Below are positions 39,616-51,600 of a stretch of DNA of 64,000 nucleotides, piece after piece. The translations under genes and the position numbers were made by a program. The DNA comes from Stigmatella aurantiaca DW4/3-1 (GTDB taxonomy: Bacteria > Myxococcota > Myxococcia > Myxococcales > Myxococcaceae), in contig NC_014623.1 in assembly GCF_000165485.1 (NCBI RefSeq), forward strand, positions 4,793,501-4,857,500, given 5' to 3'. The notes under the pieces were generated by a model, which had not been told where the DNA came from, did no database searches, and was given only the letters and a program-made list of their open reading frames with translations. Each line of letters starts with the position of its first letter. Position 1 is the first letter of the stretch.

Positions 39616-42600
39616 ATGTCGACAGAACATGGTGTTGGGGGAGTTGGCCGGAGCACCGGCCAACTTCGTGATTGGCTCGTACAGCAGGTGGCCTCACAGG
39701 TTGGACTTGAGGCGCATACTGTAAGGATTACCGAGCCCTTCTTCAGTCTGGGGGTGGGCTCTGTCTTCGCCACGAGGCTGATCGCCGAGCTCGCCCGGTG
39801 GCTTGAGCGGCCTCTGTCCCCCACGCTGGTCTGGGAGCACCCGACCATCGACAAGCTCGCCCGCCACCTTTCAGGGGCCGAGCCACCCCGGGCGGAAATG
39901 CATGCGCCAGGCCCCGAAGCCGCCGTGGATGGGGCTGAGCCGATCGCAATCGTGGGTCTGGCTTGTCGCTTTCCCAAGGCCCCCGATGCGAAGGCTTTCT
40001 GGAGAGTGCTCCAGGAAGGTCGCGATTGTGTCACAGAGGTTCCAAGCAACCGCTGGGATGCCAGTCTCTATTATGATCCGGCACCCGGAACGCCGGGGAA
40101 GATCGTCACGCGCTACGGCGCGTTCCTCGATTCTGTCGATCGCTTTGACCCGGTCTTCTTCGGCATCTCCCCCCGTGAGGCCGGGCAGCTGGATCCGCAG
40201 CAGCGTTTGATGCTGGAGCTGTCCTGGGAGGCGCTGGAGGATGCTGGCATCGCTCCACGCGTGCTTCGCGGCTCCCGGACCGGTGTCTTCACTGGCATGG
40301 TCTGGCGCGATTACGCCGACCTGCAGACGATCCACAATGCGGCGCCGACGCTTCATACCTGCACCGGTTACGCGGGTGGCATCATCGCCAACCGGATCTC
40401 GTATGCGCTCGGCCTTGAGGGGCCGAGCCTGGCGATCGACACGGCGTGCTCCTCTTCGCTCGTGGCCATCCACGAGGCGTGCCGCAGCTTGCGCTCTGGA
40501 GAGTCGTCCCTCGCCCTGGCGGGAGGGGTTCAGCTCAACCTCTCACCTCGCACCTTCATGGCGGTCTCGGCCTTCGGCGCCCTTGCTCCCGATGGACGGT
40601 GCAGGACGTTCGATGCGCGGGCGAGTGGTTACGTGCGGGGAGAAGGCGGGGGCGTGCTGGTGCTCAAGCCGCTCTCCCGTGCCCTGGCGGATGGCGATGC
40701 CATCTACTGCCTGATTCGCGGCAGCGCGGTGAACAACGACGGGGCGAGCAACGGCCTGACTGCCCCCAACCCCAAGGCTCAGGAGCGGCTGCTGCGGGAT
40801 GCCTATGCCGTCGCGGGCATGGATCCAGCCCAGGTTCACTACGTCGAGCTGCATGGGACGGGAACGCCGCTCGGCGATCCAATAGAGGCAGGGGCACTGG
40901 GCGCGGTCCTGGGGGCGGCGCGGGAAGCGGAACGCCCGCTCCATGTTGGCTCGGTGAAGACCAACATTGGACATCTCGAAGCCGCGGCGGGGATTGCCAG
41001 CGTCATCAAGGTGGCGCTGTCGATCCGGCACCAGCAGCTTCCCGCGAGCCTGCATTTCGAGCAGCCGAATCCTCGGATTCCGTTCGACGATCTCCGGCTG
41101 CGCGTCCAGACCCAGCTTGCCCCCTGGCCAGCGGAGAAAGACCCTGCTGTTGCCGGCATCAGCGCCTTCGGCTTCGGTGGTACGAACTGCCACGTCGTCG
41201 TGGAAGAGCACCGCGGCGGGTCGCGCACGGCTGCCGTGCCGGTGAGCACTCCCCACGCCCAATCGCCACGGCACCCGAAGACCGCTTTTCTCTTCGCGGG
41301 CGCTGGCTCGGCCTGGTGGGGCATGGGGCGAGAGCTCCTGGGGGCGGAACCAGTTTTCCGTGCCCGCTTCGAGGAGTGTGATGCGGCGTTCCGGCCCCTC
41401 GGGGGCTGGTCCCTGGTCGAGGCCCTCCTGGCCCCGCGGGTGCGCTCGCGCTTCGAGCAAGGGGAGAGACAGCTGCCCCTGGTCCTCGCGTTCCAGATCT
41501 CCCTCGCGGCCTTGTGGCGTTCCTGGGGCATCGAGCCCAGCGCGACCGTGGGCTACAGCGTCGGCGAATGGGCCGCGGCGCAGGTGGCTGGGATCCTCAC
41601 CATCGAGGAGGTTTTCGCGCTCGCTTACCACTACATCCAGGTGCAGAAGGGCGTCGCCGGCGGTGTGGGGATGGCCGTGGTGGGTTTGTCTGGCGCCGAG
41701 GTGGCGGAGCGCATCGCGCCCTATGGGGGACGGATCTCCATTGCCTCCGAGAATGGTCCTCGCTCGACGGGCCTGGGAGGAGAGGCGGCGGCACTTCAGG
41801 ACTTCACCGCGAGCATGACCGCGGCGGGAATCTTCGCGCGCCTCGTGGAGATCGATTTCTACGCGCACATTCCTCAGGTCGAGGCGCTCAAGCCGCTCTT
41901 TCTCCAGAGCTGCCCGGTGTTGCGTCCGTCGCCGGGCCGTGTCCCCATGGTGTCGACGGTCTCCGGCGCCTTCGTTGACGGCGGGACGTTGGGGGCGGAG
42001 TACTGGGCGAGCAACTTCCGCGAGCCCGTGCGCTTCGCCACCGCCATGAGGACCCTGCTGGAGGGTGGCTACGATGTCGTCCTGGACGTCAATCCCCACC
42101 CGATCCACGAGCACTCGGTTCTGGAGAATGTCCGGGCAGGGACGGCGAGTGCCGAGTTCATCGCCAGCATGCGTCGCGGAGAGCCTTCCGTGGAGGGGCT
42201 TCACCGGGCGCTGACGCAGCTCTCCCAAGCCGGTGGCCCGGTCCGTTGGGAGCGCGTGGTTCCAGGCACGGGCGCTGGATCGTCCGCTCCGGTCAGGACC
42301 GAGCTGTTCGTCGCCTCGGCCAGAACGGAGCAGGCGCTTCGTGAGCAGGCGGACCGCATCGCTGAACAGCTTCGCCGCGATGCTGCCTCCTCGCTCACGG
42401 ACCTCTGTTACACGGCGGGTGCCCGCCGCAGCCATCACGAGCACCGGCTCGCCTTGGTCGCGGAGACGCGCGCCGCGCTGGAGGAAGGTCTGGCGGCGTT
42501 CGCCCGTGGCGAGATCCGGCCAAACCCATCGCAGGGGATGGTCCGCCCTGGAGAAGCCCCTCGACTCGGCTTCGTGTTCTCGGGGCAAGGCTCCTTCCCG

Positions 42601-45600
42601 CTTGGCTCGAGCGTCCAGCTCTTCGAAGAAGAGCCTTCCTTCCGGAAAGCTTTCGAACGGAGTGAGCGGCTGTTCCGTGCGCAAACGGGTGCCTCCCTCA
42701 TCGAGGCACTCCATGCCGAGCGCGAGAGCCAGCACCCGCCTCGGACGGAGATTGAACAGCCCCTCCTGTTTGCTTTTCAGGTCGCGCTTGCCGCGCTCTG
42801 GGAGTCCTGGGGCATCCGTCCCGATGCCGTGGTGGGCCATAGTGTCGGTGAGATCAGCGCCGCCCACGTGGCCGGGGTCCTCTCCTTGGAGGAGGCGCTC
42901 TCCTTGGTCGTGAGCCGCAGCCGCCTCATGGGCCGCGCGGCCGGGCAGGGAGGCATGGCGACGGTCGAGGCATCTCCTGCCCGGATCGAGCCCCTTCTGG
43001 GCAAGTGCGGGACCGATCTCGCGATCGCGGCCGTCAATGGACCCGAGAACGTGGTCGTCTCGGGAGCACTCGCCGCCCTGGCATCCTTGCGGGACGAGCT
43101 CACGGGCCAAGGCCTGCGCGTTCGTGTCTTGAACGTCAACTACGCCTTTCACAGTGCGCAGATGGCCCCCTACCTGGGGGACCTCGACCCCGTTCTGCGT
43201 GAGCTCAAGCCGAAGCCTCCGCGGCTGCCCATCTATTCGACTGTGCACGGCCGCTTGGCTTCTGCGTCGGACTTTGGCACGGACCACTGGCGCGCCAATG
43301 TCCGGGAGCGTGTCCTTTTCGCGCCCGCCGTCGAGGCGATGCGGGCCGATGGTCATGGCGCCTTCGTCGAGATTTCCCCGCATCCTGTTCTCTTGCAGCC
43401 TTTGAGCCGCATCCTCGATGCGTCGCCAGCCAGCGGTGCGTCAGCGCTGTTCTCGACGCGCCGGGACCGGGCCCCCCGGGCCGCGCTGCTCGGCAACCTG
43501 GGGACACTCTACACGTTGGGTCATGAGCCTTCGTGGAAGGGGGTCTTCCCCGATTTGGGACGGACGGTGGAACTCCCGTCCTATCCCTGGCAGCGGCAGC
43601 GCTGTTGGTTCGATGCAGCTCCTCAGCCGCTTGCTGAGCCAGTCCACCCCCTTTTGGGGCGCCGGGTGGATGCCCCCCCTGGCCAAACCGTCTTCGAGGC
43701 CACCTTCCGCAGTGATCGCCTTCAGCTGCTCAGCGACCACCGGCTCTACGGCACGGTGGTGGTCGCGGGCGCCAGCATGCTCGGCATGATGCTCGTGGCC
43801 GCCAGGCAACTCTGGGGCGAAGCGCCCTGTGCGCTGCAAGATGTTCTGTTCCTCCAGCCTCTCGTGCTTGGCGACACGGAGGACCGGCTCGTTCAGGTGT
43901 CGATCGCGACGGACGGTGCTTTCCGGATCTTGAGCTGGGCAGGGCAGGGCGGTGAAGGAACTTCTTCACATTGGATCGAGCACGCCACGGGGCGGCTCGA
44001 GCGTGGCGGTGCGGAAGAGACCGAAGCTGGGCGCGAAGTGCTGTCCGAGGTGGAGGCACGTTGTCGGCCGCTCGCGTCCGCCGAGAGCTTCTATGAGGGC
44101 ATCGCCCGGCAGGGTTTGGGTCTGGGCCGGCAGTTCCGGTGGCTCGAAGCGCTGTGGCAAGGGGACCGCGAGGCTTTTGGCCGGTTGCGTGTTCCAGAGA
44201 CGGACGACGGGGCCGAGGACTACCGGTTTCATCCAGGGCTCATCGATTCGTGCTTCCAGGTTCTGGGGGCTGTCGCGGGGTTCGCATCCATCGAGGGTCT
44301 TGCCTTCGTGCCCATTGGGGTGGGCCGCTTCGCGCTTCGCGGGGAGGCCCGCCCGCCGCGCTTCTGCCATCTGGTGCTCCGCAGGGGGTCAGGCAAGGCC
44401 AACGAGGCATCGAGCGTGGACTTGCGCTTGCTCGATGAGTCGGGACTGGTTGTGGCAGAGGTCTCCGGGCTGGTGATTCGCCGGGCACCACGGGAAGTCA
44501 TGTTGCGCCGTGACGTCACCGCGCCGCCGCTCGTGCTCCGGACGGAATGGCAGCCACAGATGTTGTCCGGAGCCTCCCAGGCAGGGCCCGAGGCTTGGTT
44601 GCTCCTGGCGGATCGTGGCGGTCTGGCCGCACGGCTTGCTGAACAGCTCTCGTCCCGAGGCAGCCGCGTGGAGGTGCTCGCCGCCGAGGAGAACGCACAG
44701 TCGATGCTTGGACGCATCGAAGCCATCGATGCGTCGGGTTTGGCCTGCGCGGGGGTCGTCGATCTGCGGGGCCTCGATGAGGGCTCTTCGAGCGATGCGG
44801 TTCAAGGGGCCGTCAAGCGGGTGCAGCAGTTGGTCACTCGCCGTGCCGCGGAGGCGCTCCGCCTTGTCCTGGTGACGCGTGGAACACAGGTGACTGGAAG
44901 CCAGGACGGGTCCATCGCCTTCGAGCAAGCGCCACTTTGGGGGCTCGGCAATGTCATCGCGCTGGAGCACCCCGAACTGCGCTGCCAGCGGATCGACCTG
45001 GATCCATCCCCTGGTGCACCGGACGCTGCCCAGCTTGCCGCGGAGCTCGCGGCGCCAGGGCGAGAGGATCGCGTGGCCTTCCGGGAGGGCCGGCGCCTCG
45101 TTGCCAGGCTCGTGCGCACCAAGCTTCCCCCCGCCGTGCGTGCCCTTCCACTGGAGGGTGACGCGACGTACCTGATCGTGGGTGGGCTCGGTGGCATTGG
45201 CCTCGAGCTGGCCCGGTGGATGGTGGGGCGAGGGGCTCGTCACCTGGTCCTGATGGGCCGAAGTGCGCCGAGCGCACATGCCCAGGAGACCCTGGCTGCG
45301 CTGAGGGATGCAGGCGCCACCATCTCCGTGGCTTTGGGCAACGTGGCCGAGCGTGAGGCGCTCGCGCGGGTGCTCGGTGACATTCGCGCCGCCATGCCTC
45401 CGCTTCGCGGTGTCATGCATGCGGCGGGTGTCCTCGACGATGGGTTGCTGGTCCGCCAGAGCGAGGAGCGGCTCGCCCGTGTTCTCGCGCCGAAGATCCA
45501 GGGCGCGATGAACCTTCACCGTGAGACGGTGGGGGACCGCCTCGACTTCTTTGTCCTCTTCTCGTCGGTCAGCTCGGTGTTTGGGACCTCGGGACAGGCA

Positions 45601-48600
45601 GGGTACGCCTCCGCCAATGCCTTCCTGGATGCGTTGGCGCTTCACCGGCGCGCCCAAGGCCTGACGGCGCTGTCCATCAACTGGGGCCCCTGGGCGGACG
45701 TGGGCATGGCGGCACGCCTTCCGCCCGAAGCGGGCAAGTCTTGGTCTTCCTTTGGATTGGGTCTTCTCGCTCCCAGCGCGGGCCTCGCGGCGCTGGAGCG
45801 GCTTCTGAGCTCCGAAGCTGCCCAGGTGGTGGTGGCTGGTGCCTCAGAGGCCGAGGCAAAAGGAGACTTCGCTCCTTTCTTTGACGCGTTGTCTTCCAGA
45901 AAGCCCGAGGCGTCCCGCCCTGCTTCCGTGGGGGGAGCCCTCGTGGGGGCTTCGCCCCGCGAGCTTCGCGCCCGGCTGCTCTCGCTCTTGCAGGTGCAGG
46001 CGGCCACGGTGCTCGGCTTGCCTCCATCGGCTCCGATCGATCCCCGCCGTCCGTTGCAGGAGTTGGGGCTCGACTCGCTCATGGCACTGCAGTTCCGCAA
46101 CAGCCTTGCGGCGAGCCTTGGGCGCTCTCTTCCCGCCACGCTGCTCTTCGATCATCCGACGCTCGAGAAGCTCTTCGAGTTTCTTGCGCGAGATCTCACC
46201 CCCGCGAGCGAGGCATCCCCTGCGAAGTCCCGGCGGCCCGTCAAGCTGCCCGCGAGGGACGCGGAAGGGGCCGAGCCCATTGCGGTGGTGGGAATGGCGT
46301 GCCGGCTGCCCGGCAGTGTCCGAAGTCCCGAGGAGTTCTGGCGGCTTCTCGCCAATGGCGTGAACGCGGTGCGAGAGGTTCCCAAGGATCGTTGGAGCCT
46401 CGACACCTGGTACGACCCTGATCCTGAGACGCCGGGCAAGATGTACTCCCGGCATGGAGGGTTTCTCGACGAGGTCGATCCTTTCGACGCCTCGTTCTTC
46501 GGGATCTCCGCGCCAGAGGCCCGGTCCATGGACCCGCAGCAGCGGATCCTGCTCGAGCTTGGCTGGGAGGCCCTGGAGAGCGCGGGCATCGCGGTGGATC
46601 AGCTCAAGGGCAGTCCTACCGGCGTGTTCCTCGGCATCTGCCTGAGCGACTACGCCCTGCTCGAGCTGAATTCTCCTGATCCAACGGGCATCAACGCCTA
46701 CTCGGGATCGGGAGGCGTGCTGAGTGTGGCCGCGGGGCGCATCGCCTATGCACTCGGTCTGGAGGGACCGACGCTCGCCGTTGATACGGCCTGCTCGTCC
46801 TCGCTGGTGGCTGCGCACCTCGCGTGCCAAAGCCTGCGCAATGGCGAATGCGATCTGGCCTTGGTCGGTGGATCGAACCTGCTGCTCTCGCCCCGGATGT
46901 CGGTCTACTTCTCGAAGCTGAAGGCCTTGTCACCGGATGGTGCCTGCAAGGCTTTTGACAGCTCCGCCAACGGGTACGTGCGCGGTGAGGGGGCGGGCGT
47001 CCTGGTCCTGAAGCGCTTGTCGGAGGCTCTCGCGGATGGGGATCCGATCCTCTCCGTGATGCGTGGGACGGCCGTCAATCAGGATGGCCGTTCGAATGGT
47101 CTCACGGCCCCAAGCCGGGCAGCTCAGGAGCGGGTGATCGAGAGTGCGCTCCGGCAGGGAGGCGTCTCGCCTCTCGATGTCAGCTACGTCGAGGCCCACG
47201 GAACGGGGACTTCGCTGGGGGATCCGATCGAAGTGCAGGCGCTCGCCGCCGTCCTCGGAAAGGACCGCCCACGCTCGGCGCCGTTGGGAATTGGCTCGGT
47301 CAAGACCAACGTCGGGCACCTGGAGGGTGCCGCGGGGGTCACCAGCCTGATCAAGGCGATCCTCGCACTGCGGCACCGGGAGCTGCCCCGGAGCCTCCAC
47401 TTCAAGACGCCGAGCCCACATATTCCGTGGGATGAGCTGCCGGTCGAGGTGATCTCCGAGCACCGGCCCTGGCGTGTGCCAGAAGGGAAGCGCCGGATCC
47501 TCGGCGTCAGTTCCTTTGGATTCAGTGGGACCAATGCCCATGTCATCCTGGAGGAGGCTCCCGAGGCAGGGCCTCGCTCAAAGGCTCCGAGCATCCCTGA
47601 GCGTCCCGAACTGCTCGTGCTCTCCGCCCGTGCGCCTCAGGCGCTCCAGGAGGCGGCTGTGCGCTTCTCCGCCCAGTTGTCGGGCCGGGCCGGGGGGGAT
47701 GCCGCGATGCTGCACGACGTCTGTTACTCGGCGAACTGTAGACGGAGCCACCATGAGCATCGTCTCGCCGTGGTGGCTCGATCCCGTACCGAAGCAGCAG
47801 AGGCCCTGGAGGCCTTCCTTCGCGGCCTGGCCCATCCCGATGTGCAAGCGGGATACGCCCTTCCAGGCGCGGTGCCTCGGGTGGTTTTCTTGTTCACGGG
47901 GCAGGGAGGGCAGTGGCCGGGAACAGGCCGCGCCCTTCTCGAAGAAGAGCCCGTCTTCCGGAGCGCACTCCAGGCGGCGGATGAAGTGCTCAAGGGGCTC
48001 GCGGGCTGGTCGATCATCGAGGAACTCCAGCGGGAAACCCCTCGGTTCGATCAAGCGGCCATCTCTCAGCCTGCGCACTTTGCCCTCCAATCCGCGCTCC
48101 TGGCGCTGTTGCGCTCCTGGGGAATCGAGCCCGATGCGGTCGCGGGCTCCAGCATCGGGGAAGTCGCGGCTGCCTATGCCGCCGGGGTCCTGACGCTCGA
48201 GGAGGCAATGCGGATCACCGTGGCGCGGAGCCGCATCCTCCATGCGGTCGCGGGCAAGGGGGCCATGGCCCTCGTCGAGCTCTCCGAAGAAGAGGCCACC
48301 ACGGAGGTAGCGGCTTACGCGCAACGGTTGTCGGTCGCGGCGATCAACAGCCAGAACTCCACGCTGCTGTCGGGTGAAGCCGGGGCGATGGACGAACTCC
48401 TCGGGGCACTCACCGCCCGGGGGGTTTCTTGCCGCCGGATTGGCCTCGACTATGCGTCGCACAGCCCCGCTGTCGAGCCCTACATCGATGAGCTGAAACA
48501 GGCCCTTCAGGGGCTTCGCCCCCAGCCTGCGGCAATCCCCATCTTCTCCACGGTCACGGGCCGTCTCGCGGAGGCGGGGGATTTCAACAGTGACTACTGG

Positions 48601-51600
48601 GCACGAAACCTCCGCCAGCCGGTTCGCCTCGCGCCTGTGCTCACCACTCTCGCGCGTGAGGACTACACGCTCTTCGTGGAACTCGGGCCCAACGCCGTCA
48701 TGGCCCGTCCTGTTCAGCAGTGTTTCCAGGCGGTCGGCAAGAGCGCGACGTTGCTGTCGACGTTGCGGAGGGGAGAGTCCGAGCGGCATACCCTCCGGAG
48801 CCTCGTGGGTGGACTCTTCATCGCCGGGGTGACTCCGGCGTGGAACCGTTTGTTTCCGGAGGGAGGGTCGCTGGTTTCCCTGCCTTCCTATCCTTGGCAG
48901 AAGGAGCGGTACTGGATCGCGAGCCCCACGTCGGCTCGCCTGCAACTTCCGGCGCCGAGCCAAGGTGTCCTTCATGGGCGCCGCGTGCGGTCCCCACTGG
49001 CGGAGAGCCTGTTCGAGACGGATCTGTCCGTCGAAAAGATGCCTTTCCTGCGCGAGCACCTGCTTCATGGCGCGCTGGTGGTCGCGGGAGCGGCACATGT
49101 GGCCCTGGCGCTCTCGGCGCTCCGGGAATTGCGTGGCACCGCTCCGGTGCGCCTTGCCGACATCGTCTTTCCGCGCCCGTTGGTTCTGAAGGAGGGCGTG
49201 GAAAACCCCGTCTCGGTGGTGGTGGGGCGGGAGCAGGGAGGCCGCTCCGCGCTTCGCATCCAAAGTCCGCAGGGCTCGGAGCCGGAGTGGGTGACGCATG
49301 CCGAGGGGTGGGTTCTGCCCGCCTCGTCACAGGTCGAGGGGCCCGCACAGGTGGCCCTGGAGGAACTGCGTGCCCGCTGCCCCAACGGACTGGAGGTGTC
49401 TCCGGTCTACAAGGCCATGGACGCCGAAGGGATCGGGCTGGGCCGCCGCTTCCAGTGGGTCGAGCAGCTCTGGCAGGGCGATGGGGAGGCGCTGGGACGG
49501 ATGCGGGCTGCCGAGTCCGCGGATCAGCATCCAAGTGCTCCGCTTCACCCTGGCCTGATCGACTCCATCTTCCACGTCCTGCGCGCGGTTCCTGGAATCG
49601 GCCGGGGCGATGGCGTCCCTTACATTCCCATCGGGATTGAAGGGTTGTGCTTCCTGGCACCGCCTCGCGGTGTGCTGTGGGCGCACGTGAAGTTGAGGCC
49701 CGAAGGCAGCCGCGATGGGGAGACGCTGAGCGCGGATTTCCGTCTCTTCGAGGAGAGCGGCAAGACGGTCGCGTGGATTGATGGATTGATCGTCAAGCGT
49801 GCACCACGCGAAGCCTTCCAGCGTCATGAGGCGCAAGACCTGAGCGAGAAGTTGTTCCAGGTTCGCTGGCAGTCCATGCCTCTGGCCCCGGCTGTGCCCG
49901 AGCGCGGCCCGTGGTTGCTTGTGGCCGATCGAGGTCCCGCGGGAGAGGAACTGGCCGCGCGGCTCAAGCGCGAAGGACAGGTGTGCCATGTGCTCGCCGC
50001 GCCCGAGTCGGCTGTGACGGGTGAAGCGCTTCTCCAGAGGGTGGAAGAGGCCCTCGCCTTGGAAGCCTACCGAGGCGTGGTCTACCTCTCGGCGCTCGAG
50101 GCAGAGCAGGAGTCTCCGCAGGGCAAGTCCCAGGCGGCCCTGGAGGGCGTGTCCGGCGCGGTCCAAGTTCTTCAGGCCATTGCGAAGCTGGAGCGCGGAA
50201 CACCGCCCCGCCTCTGGTTGGTCACCCGGGGTGCGCAGGCGCTGGAAGAGAGCCCCCGGCCCTTGGCGCTCGCCCAGGCGCCTCTCTGGGGGCTGGGCCT
50301 CGCGGTGCGCGATGAGCATCCCGAACTTCGGTGCACCCTCATTGATCTGGACCCCGATCCGGCGGCGGATGGAGTGGGATGCCTGTTCCAGGAGCTTCTG
50401 ACCCCTGATCGTGAAGACCGGATCGCCTGGCGCGGTGGCGCTCGGTTCGCACAGCGGCTTTCGTTCCTCGAAGCGGTGCCAGAGCCTGGCACGGCGCCCA
50501 TTTCGCCTGATGGCACCTACCTGATCACGGGAGGTCTCGGAGGGATCGGCTTGCGCTGTGCTCGATGGCTCGTGGACGCGGGGGCCCGGCATCTGGCGTT
50601 GCTTGGCCGCAGTGGGCCCTCCGAAGCAGCTCGATCGGTGCTGGGGGCACTGGAAGCCGAAGGCGTCACGGTGCGGGTGCTTCAGGCAGACGTCGCTGTT
50701 CGCGAGGATGTCTCGAAGGTGCTGTCGGCACTCCGCGTGGACATGCCTCCCCTCCGGGGCGTTCTCCATGCCGCGGGCCTGCTCGACGATGCATTGCTCG
50801 TCCGCCAGGATCGTGACCGCATCCAACGCGTCCTCCAACCGAAGGTCGCGGGTGCACTGAACCTGGATCTGGAGACGCGCGGCGATCCGCTCGACTTCTT
50901 CGTGCTGTTCTCTTCGATCGCCGCGATGCTCGGGGGCGAAGGGCAGGGCAATTACAGCGCCGCGAATGCCTTCCTGGACGCATTGGCCTTCGCTCGGCGC
51001 GCCCAGGGGTTGCCCGCGCACTCCCTGGCCTGGGGACCTTGGGCCGAAGTGGGCATGGTGGCCGCGCGCTCCGAGAGAAGCGCACACCTCGCGGCCCTTG
51101 GGATCGAGAGCATTCCTCCTGACGAGGGAGTGGCGATTCTCGGACGGCTCCTGCGCGCCGCGTCGGCGCATGTGGGCATCTTCCAGATCGATTGGACACG
51201 GTGGCAACAGCGCCATGCGGAGGGCCACGCTCCGCTGCTGGCCGGGATTCTCAAGCAGCAGGCGGCGGCTCCATCGCAGGACTCTTCAGAAGAGGCCCCC
51301 GATATCCAGGAGCTGATCCGCGCGACCCCTGAGGAGCGTCAGAAGCGGGCCGAGGCTTTCCTGCGGCGAGAAGTGACCCGGATCCTGGACCTTCCCCGGC
51401 CCTTGGCCGATGGGCGTCTGCCGCTCGTCCGCTTCGGCTTCGACTCCCTCATGAGCTTGAAGCTCAAGGCGCGGCTCGAGTCGACGCTCGGGCTCTCTAT
51501 TTCGGCCGCCAAGCTCTTGAGCGGCCTGAGTCTCGACAAGCTCGTGGCCCTTGTCCTCGAGCGCATCGAGACCCTGCAGCCCACACCGGTTTCTACCGAC

